From JAVJRN01 sp040218415 (lineage in GTDB: Bacteria; Bacteroidota; Bacteroidia; Cytophagales; Cyclobacteriaceae), in assembly GCA_040218415.1 (NCBI GenBank), contig JAVJRN010000039.1:1-12201 (forward strand): a DNA stretch of 12,201 nt, written 5' to 3'. The translations under genes were made by a program, and so were the position numbers. The notes below the pieces were generated by a model. It was not told where the DNA came from. It saw only the letters and a list, made by a program, of their open reading frames with translations, and made no database searches. Shown one piece after another: positions 1 to 6,930 of this stretch; the first letter of the stretch is position 1; every line of letters starts with the position of its first letter.

Positions 1-156
1 AGCGTGATCTCAAAATAGTACAACTCAATTTATTTGCTCTCAAGGAGGGGGGTGTTTTTAGAAACTCAGGAAAATCACCTTAATTTTAAAGCTAGAGCCC
101 CTTTTTGTCAAAATTTGGGTTATGTCGGATGTCAGTAATAAAAATACATTTATATT
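1..156. other. Non-coding left edge
   Basis: I see no convincing gene on either strand. The segment follows the broken toxin at 157-264 and shows no resemblance to the missing toxin C-terminus when read on the minus strand. It could be the flank of an insertion or deletion that destroyed the toxin, possibly the end of a mobile element lying left of the window, but no inverted terminal repeat can be shown from here. Confidence 0.4.
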
Positions 157-264
157 CTAATAATTACTAGTACAACCTAGCGTAAACTGGGCGAGTTGTT
201 CCTCGATAAAGTTGGTGGTCTCGGCAAGTGATTTTAGACCCAAAGGAGTCCAAACAGTTCTCAT
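157..264 (-). pseudogene. Truncated ParE/RelE-like toxin
   Basis: The minus strand encodes only 35 residues before a stop. They begin MRTVWTPLGLKSLAETTNFI, which matches the conserved N-terminus of Bacteroidota ParE/RelE-type toxins (V-W-T-P-x-A/G-L-K-S-L ... F-I-E). Family members are normally about 95-100 residues, so roughly two thirds is missing, including the conserved core strands and basic residues. The start ATG overlaps the stop of the upstream antitoxin in an ATGA arrangement, the classic antitoxin-toxin operon junction. After FIEEQ the residues no longer resemble the family, so the break lies near positions 180-198. It is very probably non-functional. Identification rests on recalled family consensus, not on a search. 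Confidence 0.6.
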
Positions 265-470
265 TTACGCCCCAGTAGTTCACGAGCACTTGTGTGTTCT
301 ACACAACCTTCAAGTTTAGCACTGCTAGATTCATGTAGAAGCTCTAAAATGGTCTCAGGAATTTTCGATTCTGGATTTTCTCGTAAGTTTTCTATTCGTT
401 CAATGACATCTTCTCTTTGGATAGCAGATATCCAAGTTATGAGTTCCAGTTTACGTTGTTCAATAGTCAT
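261..470 (-). CDS. Antitoxin of a ParE/RelE-type TA module
   Basis: This is a 69-aa acidic/helical protein starting MTIEQRKLELITWI and ending HTSARELLGRK. The N-terminal pattern (E-R-K-L-E-L-I-x-W-I-S ... I-E-x-L) is typical of small Bacteroidota antitoxins paired with ParE/RelE toxins. The helical N-terminus would mediate dimerisation and promoter binding, and the C-terminal tail would wrap the toxin. The reading frame stays open further upstream to 635, but those extra 55 residues are low-complexity and unlike the family, so the ATG at 468-470 is preferred. The stop overlaps the ATG of a truncated toxin, so this antitoxin no longer has a full cognate partner here. It could act as a solitary antitoxin against related toxins, or simply be decaying. 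Confidence 0.65.
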   Translation of the reverse strand: MTIEQRKLELITWISAIQREDVIERIENLRENPESKIPETILELLHESSSAKLEGCVEHTSARELLGRK

Positions 471-713
471 GTAGGAAATATAATAAATCTGCGACTGCTG
501 GTCAATGGATGTGAACGACGAGCTAGAACGCACTAAGCACACTATACCTGACTTACCTATTTCTGGAAAATCTTGTATGCTTTTGGTTGATCGCCTATCA
601 CACAATGCGCTCAACTCATCCAAAGTTGTCGACAAAAACTATTTCAAGCTTATGGCTTGGACTAGTTTTTTGGGGGGAGCTGAAAGGCTTTGAGAGACTG
701 GTGGTTTTGAAAA
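471..713. other. Intergenic DNA, no gene seen
   Basis: This lies between the antitoxin and the 295-bp tandem repeat. Short open frames exist on both strands, but none shows a recognisable motif. The antitoxin promoter should lie in the part nearest 470, but I could not place a convincing Bacteroidota -33/-7 pair. Confidence 0.4.
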
Positions 714-1305
714 GGGGAAATCTCACTTCGTTCGATTTGACGTTTTTTATAGCAAGGGTCTTCATAGGCTCACAAATAATGACATCCTAAGCAACGAAGT
801 ACGTCACTTCGACCAACGGGAGAAGTCTCCATCTGGTCATGCTTCCCCAACTAGAACAGAAGTTAATGCGAGCTTTACTAGCAAGAACTGAAAGATTGGG
901 CAGACGCTAAAAGTACTTGTTGTATCGAGTGCTTCATATGGTCTGCAGATGTTTGAAAGAATTTGTCTATTATCCAGATATACCAAGAAGGCGCTTGTGC
1001 TAGATGAAGGGGAAATCTCACTTCGTTCGATTTGACGTTTTTTATAGCAAGGGTCTTCATAGGCTCACAAATAATGACATCCTAAGCAACGTAGTACGTC
1101 ACTTCGACCAACGGGAGAAGTCTCCATCTAGTCATGCTTCCCCAACTAGCATGGAAATTACTTCGAGCTTTGCTAGTAAGAACCGAAAGATTGGGCAGAC
1201 GCTAAAAATACTTATTTTAACGAGTGCTTCATATGGTCTGCAGATGTTTGAAAGAATTTGCCTATTATCGAGAAAGAGTCAAGAGGACGCTTGCGCTAGG
1301 GAAGT
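714..1305. repeat. Two tandem copies of a ~295-bp repeat
   Basis: The sequence from about 714 to 1008 is repeated at about 1009-1305 with a period of 295 bp, shifting to 296 near the end because of a small indel. The first ~125 bases of the two copies are almost identical. Divergence rises in the middle, and the last part (from TTCATATGGTCTGCAGATG onward) is again highly similar. Each copy contains the 29-nt motif CGTCACTTCG...AGTCTCC (802-830 and 1097-1125), which recurs inverted at 6709-6737. Neither copy has a credible gene, and the open frames across it differ between copies. Each also contains a CACTTCGTTCGATTTGACG segment reminiscent of dispersed Bacteroidota repeats. The unit is most likely a duplicated non-coding dispersed element. 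Confidence 0.85.
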
Positions 1306-1372
1306 GTTCGGGATTATAGGCTTTCTCCCTAAAATTCAAACCAAATGCACTCTTCCAATAACTACAAACATC

Positions 1373-1412
1373 AAAAAAGCCCACTGCCCAGATGTTCTGG
1401 ATAGTGGGCTTT
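1373..1412 (-). terminator. Rho-independent terminator (minus strand)
   Basis: A long stem pairs GCCCACT (1379-1385) with AGTGGGC (1403-1409). A second inner stem, CCAGA with TCTGG, lies inside it. Read on the minus strand, the hairpin is followed by TTTTTT (1373-1378). It lies 5-10 nt after the stop of the ORF remnant at 1418-1523, and downstream of the secreted-protein/PID-CTERM operon, so it most likely ends that transcript. A short T run on the plus side (1410-1412) gives weak bidirectional potential. Confidence 0.8.
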
Positions 1413-1417
1413 GCACT

Positions 1418-1523
1418 TTAGCGATGATCTTTGGTGACCGAGAATTTCAGGGAGAGTCCTCCCATTTCCAATTCAACGTCTCGGATTAAATGAATGATCC
1501 TTTGTTGATCAGGAAGTAGTCAT
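1418..1523 (-). pseudogene. Frameshifted remnant of a ~34-aa ORF
   Basis: The minus strand has an ATG at 1521-1523, read M-T-T-S and then a stop. A 1-nt shift near 1512 opens a frame reading DQQRIIHLIRDVELEM, then GGLSLKFSVTKDHR, ending at TAA (1418-1420) just before a strong terminator. The composition looks protein-like (alternating hydrophobic and charged residues), and the stop sits where a real gene end would. The span is 106 nt, one more than a whole number of codons. It may be the tail of a decayed gene or a small gene with one inserted base. I do not recognise the family, and chance remains possible at this length. Confidence 0.3.
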
Positions 1524-1560
1524 CAACTCAATAACAAAAGTCAATGGCTTCAATGATTAC

Positions 1561-1734
1561 TCAATGATTCTTTCGGTAATCTCTGAGCTTTTTAACGCCA
1601 TAAGCGCCACCAGCGACGAGCAAAAGTGATAGGCCTCCATCTATTGGCGTGGCAGGTGGTGCACTCTGTGCAAGTAAAGTGGTGGTGGCCAATATTCCCG
1701 AAAGAGACAAAATGATTTTATATATGTTTCCCAT
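1561..1734 (-). CDS. PID-CTERM-like small membrane-anchored protein
   Basis: This is a 57-aa protein starting MGNIYKIILSLSGILATTTL. It has an N-terminal signal-like hydrophobic segment (about residues 6-22, ending LAQSA), then a short proline-rich stretch (APPATP). The tail is PIDGGLSLLLVAGGAYGVKK followed by basic residues (LRDYRKNH). A P-I-D-G-G motif, hydrophobic helix and basic end match what I know as Bacteroidota PID-CTERM sorting tails. The whole protein is little more than signal peptide plus sorting tail, and this size is usual for such proteins as I recall them. It begins 11 bp after the stop of the large T9SS protein and is probably co-transcribed with it. Its role is unknown; a sorting or membrane-linked accessory role is inference. 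Confidence 0.75.
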   Translation of the reverse strand: MGNIYKIILSLSGILATTTLLAQSAPPATPIDGGLSLLLVAGGAYGVKKLRDYRKNH

Positions 1735-1745
1735 GATTTCTAATT

Positions 1746-4700
1746 TTATTGATTCAAAATGAATTTTACTGATTGATTGTTTACCCTCAAAATATAGAGT
1801 TGATTGGGAGACAACCTGCGTGCATCTAACACCGCCTCACCTGAGCTAAACTGCACGGTTTCCTGACGTACTACTTGTCCCGACATAGTATAGATGACCA
1901 TCTCTTCGAGGCTCTTGGAAGGATAGCGCACAATCAAATGATCCGCCTGATTAAAGACCGTCATCAGAGCATCACTTTTCGAGCCAACTACGCCTAATAT
2001 AGCGTTGCTAAATGTGAGACTGAATCTATCTTTGATGGAGCCAACGCCTGCAGAAAAAGTATACGTGCTGCCAGTGGTCATCCTCTTGCTTTCACCTGTT
2101 AGGTTATCCGTGAGCATCAGTGTCAATCCTTCCATGTTTTCCATGTTATGCACTCCTACCGTATAGGTTTCAGCCACGCCCAAGTCCATTCCTAATTGAA
2201 CTTCTCTGCTTTCTAAAAAGATAGGAGCCAGTGTTTGAATCGCATATTTTTGGTCTGCCTGAGTGGAATAAAAGGACATGAGTTCGTTTCCAGAATATTT
2301 TTCTGCGTCCAAACCGTAATCCTTTCCTTCGGTAGCTCCTTCTGCAAATGCAATCAATACATCATTGAAGAGGCCATTTCCTGCAAGAGAGATTCTTACT
2401 TTCTGTATACCCGCAGTTCTGAAATGGTTGGCATCATTGTTTGCTGCTGTTGTTGTCACCTGCATGGTTGGAGCAAAACTGATGTTGGCATCAGCCGTAG
2501 CGAGCACCAAGAAGCCTTGTACCGAACCAATATTTCCATTGAATGCTGCTGCCGTTTCTGAGCCTGCGACCCCATCACCTAAGTCAACAGTGGAAGTTGA
2601 GCCTACATTGTTCACGGCTATATAATCTCCGCCTCTTTTTCCGCCTACATTGCTGCCGCCATCATCCCAAAGCCAAATATTTCCGTCGATTACTCCGGAT
2701 CCATTGGCAGAGATGAAATCAGTCCTGGATATTGCCGCAGCATATGGATTGGAAACCACATTGAAATTATCTCCTCCAAGTACGACTGATTTACTGATCG
2801 CTCCTGAGTTTGGTTTTCCTGTGAAAGTCACTTCTGGAGCCGTTCCATTAAAAGCAGTGAAGTAGCCTTTACCACGCGTCATGTTTCCGGTAGGAACGGT
2901 GAAATTGGTTCCATCAAATTGATAAACCAGTTGTGCACCCAGTCCCGCAATGGTTGCGTTGACAATCGGCGACCCAATGATGCTATAAGCTAAGTTGGCA
3001 TTGGTTTTTCGTTTGATGATGGCATTACCAGCTCCTGTCACCTTGCCCATAATGGCCAGTGCTGCTCCCGAGTTTACAGTGAGTGTAGCTCCCGTTTGAA
3101 TTTCCAAATCTTTGATGTTGACCGTTCCAGATATCACTGGATCATTGGTCACATCAGCAATGGTTACATCTCCTGTAGCATTTGGCACAATGCCTCCTGA
3201 CCAATTGGTTGATGTTTCCCAAACGGTATTGGTAGTGCCTGTCCATACATAAGTGCATTTAATCAATGTAACACTTGTTGCTAAGGATATACATCCACTA
3301 GCATTTTTCGAGGTTACATTATAAGTGCCTGAAGCCACCGAAGCGAATACCCCAGAAGTATTGGTGTAAGTGCTCCCATCTATACTAAAGGTAAGACCTG
3401 TTAAGCTTGAGCTTACGGTGACGGTACCAGTAGATTCCGAACAGGTCGGTTGCACCAAAGTGGCGGTAGGCGCGGCTGGCGTTGGGTTGGTGGCCAGTGA
3501 AGCATTGGCAGAAGTAACCCCGTTTTCACAAGCTCCAGATACGATCACGTTGTAATCTGAGGCAACATCTCCGGTGCTTACCGCATATACAGTCAGCATA
3601 GCTGAAGTCGCTCCTCCAATATTTCCTGTATTTTTCAGGTTTACCGTTCCTTTTCTCCATTGATAGGTAAGCCCTTCGCCCGTAGCAACGACGGAAAAGC
3701 TTGCCGCACTTCCTTGACACTGGGTTTGGTTGACAGGCTCAGTATTGATAACGATGGTATTGCTTATACTTAAAGCAACATTTGCCGAAGTAACAGTCCG
3801 TCCACAGGTTTCTGAAACGACCACATTGTAGTCTGCGGCAGCATCTTGTGCGGCCACAGCACTTATAGTCAGTGTTTCAGACGTAGCACCTGAAATATTT
3901 CCAGTGTTGGTCAGATTGACCGTTCCCTTTCTCCATTGATAAGTAAGACCCGATCCGGCAGCAGTTACCGTAAAGCTGGCTGAATTTCCCGCTATACAAA
4001 CCGCTTGGCTTACTGGTGCTTTAGTAAGGGTAGGAACTGGATGGTAAGACAATGAAGCATTTGCCGTAGTATCCGATGGCTCCTGCGAATCAAATACCAA
4101 CACATTGTAATCCGAACCAATGTCAGCAGTACCTACCGATTTAATGATTAGCGTATCATTGGTGACACCAGAGATATTTGCACTATTCACTAAGTTCACA
4201 GTTCCTTTTCTCCATTGAAAAGTATATAACCCTTTGCCTATGGCAGTGACGACAAAGCCTGTAGAATCACCATCACAAACAGCAAGTTTTTCAGGAGTAA
4301 TTGAAACCAAAGGAATTGGCAAAACAGTTTTCATTCCTGTGGTAGAAACAGAACCATTGGTGGTCAATGCTCTTCCATCAATGGTTGAACCTTTGAGCAA
4401 GTCAATGGCGCCATTGTTGGCTATGATCGTTCCTTTAAAAATGGAATTATCGCCAATACTTACCGCGCCATTCACCATCCAATAGATGTTTTTGGCCTGT
4501 GCGCCGTTTTTCAATATCACTTTTGAATTTACCCCCGAGGCAAAAGCACCATAAGTTTTGATGATGAAAACACCATCTTCATTGCCGGTGGCGTCAAAAA
4601 TTACCGTATCGGTAAATGATACTGCCGAATTCAGCACATAGGCGTGAGGCGTCAGCACCAAATTATGCCCAAACTGCGCAGGCGATAATAATTCTATATC

Positions 4701-5675
4701 CGCAGTAAGCGTATTCAATGAATTATAAACCAGCAGTAGATCCGCAGCAGCTCCTGATGTGGCAGGATTCATACCTTCGATATTGCCCGATACATATAGT
4801 GGGTTATAACCTGTTGGCAATGCGGTATTGCTACCTACACTACCCGATACATGTGACGTGCCAACATCGGAAACATCTCCAATGGTTGAAAAAACCGCAT
4901 AAGGCTTAGACTCCACAAATACCGGAGCTGCAGGGCCTGAAAGTAGTGGCGCTGTGACATCTACAGGTAAATGGGCTGACAATCCTATGTCTCCATTATT
5001 AACCGTGACTTGCCCATTGATAGTGAGTGCTCTTCCTTCAAGTTTATTACCGACCGACATGGCAATGGAGCCACCAGCAACGATGGTTCCTTTCATGACT
5101 GTATTGGCACCCATGCTTACTGCACCTGTGACGTACCAAAACACATTGGCTGCCTGTGCGCCATTGACCAATTTGACCTCTGCATTTACGCTTGTGCTAA
5201 AAGCATATACTGGAGGGCCTGCTGGCATTTTGAATATAAATACGGCGTTAGGGTTGCCCTGTGCATCTAAGGTGATGCTATTCTCCAAAGTGGTAGCGCC
5301 AGGCAATTGGTAAGTGCCCGCGATAAACGTAGCACCATTTCCCAGCACCGGATTCACGATTGTAGAATCGGGAATAGCTGCGGCCAAAAAATCATAGGCT
5401 ATCTGCAAGTCAATCCCACACTGACTGCTAGCTCCATCGCCAGCATGCATGACGCCATTTACGTTTCCAAAATTGGTATTTGATCCACTATTGGTACCCA
5501 CATTACCTGTGAGTAAGGTTAAATACTGATAGGTCCCAATATTTTGCATGGCACCCACAGAAGTAAAGAGAACGAAATCTTTGGCAGTGCCAAGATTTGG
5601 TGCTTGGGCGGAAATTGCGCTGGATAGCAGCAATAGCAAAACCGCCGTTGTGATATGTAAAAGTCCTTTTCTCAT
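1746..5675 (-). CDS. Large secreted protein: tandem DUF3494, Ig-like repeats, T9SS sorting domain
   Basis: The protein has 1309 aa. Residues 1-23 form a signal peptide (MRKG, then a leucine-rich core, cleavage near SA|QA). Two DUF3494 (ice-binding-protein-like beta-solenoid) domains lie at about 24-235 and 254-450. Each carries the family hallmark N-G-A-Q-A-x-N-(V/I)-(F/Y)-W followed by G-A-V-S-(M/I)-G and K-G-T-I. Three Ig-like repeats (about 455-545, 550-637, 640-730) share a QWRKGTVNL core. A SprB-like repeat is at about 732-807, a WTGTTNTVWETSTNWSGG segment starts near 810, and the last ~80 residues look like a T9SS type A sorting domain (MVIYTMSGQVVR, LYILRVNNQ). It is probably exported by Sec and the T9SS and displayed or released as an adhesin; ice binding is possible but unproven. 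The frame is open 34 codons further upstream, but the ATG at 5673-5675 gives the signal peptide. A PID-CTERM gene follows 11 bp downstream. Confidence 0.9.
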   Translation of the reverse strand: MRKGLLHITTAVLLLLLSSAISAQAPNLGTAKDFVLFTSVGAMQNIGTYQYLTLLTGNVGTNSGSNTNFGNVNGVMHAGDGASSQCGIDLQIAYDFLAAAIPDSTIVNPVLGNGATFIAGTYQLPGATTLENSITLDAQGNPNAVFIFKMPAGPPVYAFSTSVNAEVKLVNGAQAANVFWYVTGAVSMGANTVMKGTIVAGGSIAMSVGNKLEGRALTINGQVTVNNGDIGLSAHLPVDVTAPLLSGPAAPVFVESKPYAVFSTIGDVSDVGTSHVSGSVGSNTALPTGYNPLYVSGNIEGMNPATSGAAADLLLVYNSLNTLTADIELLSPAQFGHNLVLTPHAYVLNSAVSFTDTVIFDATGNEDGVFIIKTYGAFASGVNSKVILKNGAQAKNIYWMVNGAVSIGDNSIFKGTIIANNGAIDLLKGSTIDGRALTTNGSVSTTGMKTVLPIPLVSITPEKLAVCDGDSTGFVVTAIGKGLYTFQWRKGTVNLVNSANISGVTNDTLIIKSVGTADIGSDYNVLVFDSQEPSDTTANASLSYHPVPTLTKAPVSQAVCIAGNSASFTVTAAGSGLTYQWRKGTVNLTNTGNISGATSETLTISAVAAQDAAADYNVVVSETCGRTVTSANVALSISNTIVINTEPVNQTQCQGSAASFSVVATGEGLTYQWRKGTVNLKNTGNIGGATSAMLTVYAVSTGDVASDYNVIVSGACENGVTSANASLATNPTPAAPTATLVQPTCSESTGTVTVSSSLTGLTFSIDGSTYTNTSGVFASVASGTYNVTSKNASGCISLATSVTLIKCTYVWTGTTNTVWETSTNWSGGIVPNATGDVTIADVTNDPVISGTVNIKDLEIQTGATLTVNSGAALAIMGKVTGAGNAIIKRKTNANLAYSIIGSPIVNATIAGLGAQLVYQFDGTNFTVPTGNMTRGKGYFTAFNGTAPEVTFTGKPNSGAISKSVVLGGDNFNVVSNPYAAAISRTDFISANGSGVIDGNIWLWDDGGSNVGGKRGGDYIAVNNVGSTSTVDLGDGVAGSETAAAFNGNIGSVQGFLVLATADANISFAPTMQVTTTAANNDANHFRTAGIQKVRISLAGNGLFNDVLIAFAEGATEGKDYGLDAEKYSGNELMSFYSTQADQKYAIQTLAPIFLESREVQLGMDLGVAETYTVGVHNMENMEGLTLMLTDNLTGESKRMTTGSTYTFSAGVGSIKDRFSLTFSNAILGVVGSKSDALMTVFNQADHLIVRYPSKSLEEMVIYTMSGQVVRQETVQFSSGEAVLDARRLSPNQLYILRVNNQSVKFILNQ

Positions 5676-5852
5676 AATATTTGAATTTGAATAATGGATA
5701 GATATCCACTTTCCAAGGTTACGGCCTTTATGCGGGCATTGTGTTGCACAAATAATTATATGAATTACACATTTCACACATTTACTGCTAAAAGGGAATG
5801 CAAATGGAATGCGCTAAAGCCTATGTGACAAAGGGAGATTAGTCGTGGAGGG

Positions 5853-6290
5853 TTGGTTTATCGCTACAAAAACGCACCTACTGCTACAAATGATACTATC
5901 ACTGCTATATATGATACTTTTTATGTGATAAAAAGAGCAATCACTGTGTTCATTTGTGACTCTATTGTGCTAAAAGGTGAAATCACTGTGTTCGATGGTG
6001 ACTCTACTGTGCTAAAAGATGAAATCACTGTGTTTAATGGTAACTTTGCTGTTTTTAAAGGTGCAATAACTTTGATCTTTGATGACTACACTGTGTTCAA
6101 TGGTGACTTTGCTATGTTCGATGGTGACTCTACTGTTATCTTTGATGACTCCACTGTGTTCCGTGGTGACCTTACTGTGTTAAAAGGTGGTAGTACTGTG
6201 TTCATTGGTGACTCTTTTGATATATTAATCACTTTTTTTGCTAAGAATGATACAATAAGTGTGATAAATGGTAAAATGATACTTCTGTGA
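5853..6290 (+). CDS. Possible heptapeptide-repeat protein (uncertain)
   Basis: An open frame of 145 codons runs through the whole 21-bp repeat array and ends at TGA just after it. The translation is a stack of seven-residue units such as VFDGDST, VLKDEIT, VFNGDFA and VFRGDLT, with hydrophobic residues at 1-2, G/D at 4-5 and T/A at 7, a pattern that could form a beta-solenoid. Against it being a gene: the only upstream start is TTG, the GGAG just before it is too close to serve as a ribosome site, and no signal peptide or non-repeat domain is present. Because 21 is divisible by three, a non-coding tandem repeat would also keep one frame largely open. I treat coding as possible, not shown. Confidence 0.3.
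   Translation: MVYRYKNAPTATNDTITAIYDTFYVIKRAITVFICDSIVLKGEITVFDGDSTVLKDEITVFNGNFAVFKGAITLIFDDYTVFNGDFAMFDGDSTVIFDDSTVFRGDLTVLKGGSTVFIGDSFDILITFFAKNDTISVINGKMILL
5862..6281. repeat. Array of 20 degenerate 21-bp tandem units
   Basis: Exactly 420 bp divide into 20 units of 21 bp with no length change. The best-conserved units (5946-6218) follow GTGTTCRATGGTGACTCTACT. The edge units (for example GCT ACA AAT GAT ACT ATC ACT at 5883) are more diverged, as expected for an old array with a homogenised centre. Neighbouring units partly alternate between a VF.GD.T and a VLK.EIT type, which hints at a 42-bp higher-order duplication. It lies between the divergent promoter regions of the secreted protein and the HTH regulator gene. 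It is not a CRISPR array, since there are no unique spacers. Confidence 0.9.
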
Positions 6291-6323
6291 TGTATATTTA
6301 TTGAGTCTAACTATTGATAAGCT

Positions 6324-6668
6324 ATGATCATCTTAAACCTTGCGCACATCATGAAGCTCAGAGGAATTGCCGTTCCCTACTCATTTATGAAAAGACTTGG
6401 AATGAGTCACAATGTGGCTAGCCGATTAAGTAAAAACCAAGCCACAAATCTTAACCTGAAGCACGTCAACAGCCTCTGCATAGCGCTACATTGCACGCCC
6501 AATGACTTACTGGAATATCAGCCTGGCACCACACCTATCGACGATAAGCATCCGCTAAATACCCTAAAGAAAGACAGCTCCAGCCTAGATAGCATGGAAA
6601 AGCTTCGCAAACTGCCTCCAGAAAAACTCAAACAACTCAAAGGCTGGCTGGACGGCTTGGATGCGTGA
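6324..6668 (+). CDS. Cro/C1-type helix-turn-helix regulator (HTH_26-like)
   Basis: This 114-aa protein begins MIILNLAHIMKLRGI. Residues 1-65 match the short Cro/C1-type DNA-binding domain common in Bacteroidota: PYSFMKRLGMSHNVASRL as the helix-turn-helix part, then LNLKHVNSLCIALHCTPNDL, a near-signature C-T-P-N-D-L-L ending. A linker with HPL and a C-terminal helical tail (LPPEKLKQLKGWLDGL) follow, as in the family. It probably acts as a dimeric cytoplasmic transcription factor with an unknown target. The first ATG gives the family's usual N-terminus. It stands alone: a 21-bp repeat array lies upstream, and a hairpin and dispersed repeat lie directly downstream. Confidence 0.85.
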   Translation: MIILNLAHIMKLRGIAVPYSFMKRLGMSHNVASRLSKNQATNLNLKHVNSLCIALHCTPNDLLEYQPGTTPIDDKHPLNTLKKDSSSLDSMEKLRKLPPEKLKQLKGWLDGLDA

Positions 6669-6708
6669 TATCAACCCACATCTTCTTCACAAAGCTGGAT
6701 GTTATCAC
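6665..6708 (+). terminator. Hairpin at the end of the HTH gene
   Basis: GTGATA (6665-6670, overlapping the stop codon) pairs with TATCAC (6703-6708), and ACATC (6678-6682) pairs with GATGT (6698-6702). No T run follows, so it is not a canonical intrinsic terminator. It may protect the 3' end, pause polymerase, or be incidental. Confidence 0.35.
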
Positions 6709-6737
6709 GGAGACTTCTCCCTTTGGTCGAAGTGACG
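6709..6737 (-). repeat. Third copy of the 29-nt dispersed motif
   Basis: GGAGACTTCTCC...GGTCGAAGTGACG matches the reverse complement of 802-830 and 1097-1125 at 28 of 29 positions. Similarity does not extend beyond it, so this is a short dispersed element, not part of a duplication of the 295-bp unit. Its ends can pair weakly (ACTTC with GAAGT). Confidence 0.8.
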
Positions 6738-6930
6738 CATGCTATAGCTATTGATTGCGACGAATAGTGCGGAAGTATGAGCTGCAAGCTCGGGTTATAA
6801 AATGCAGTTTGGAAGGATTATAGGAGTTGTTTTGCTAAACCAGAAGTACATTTAGGGCAAAGAACTTATTGCTCATTGATCAAATAAAAAGAACTGCCCC
6901 AATCTTACACACTTCAAAGCAACCATCCTC
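6738..6930. other. Intergenic, small hairpin only
   Basis: No gene is seen. A perfect short hairpin, GAGCT-gca-AGCTC, lies at 6779-6791; its sequence context (ATGAGCTGCAAGCTCGGG) resembles the core of the cassette-array repeat near 12025. The promoter of the downstream epimerase-like gene should be here, but I could not place it. Confidence 0.4.

Noticed and set aside
1004..1489. 161-codon open frame on the plus strand
   Set aside because: It runs from a repeat copy across a terminator hairpin, shares no frame integrity with the first repeat copy and shows no domain.
5676..5777. Upstream extension of the large secreted protein by 34 residues
   Set aside because: The internal ATG at 5673-5675 gives a canonical signal peptide; the extension is not family-like and would bury it.
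5862..6281. CRISPR array
   Set aside because: The units are contiguous 21-bp tandem repeats with no unique spacers and no cas genes.
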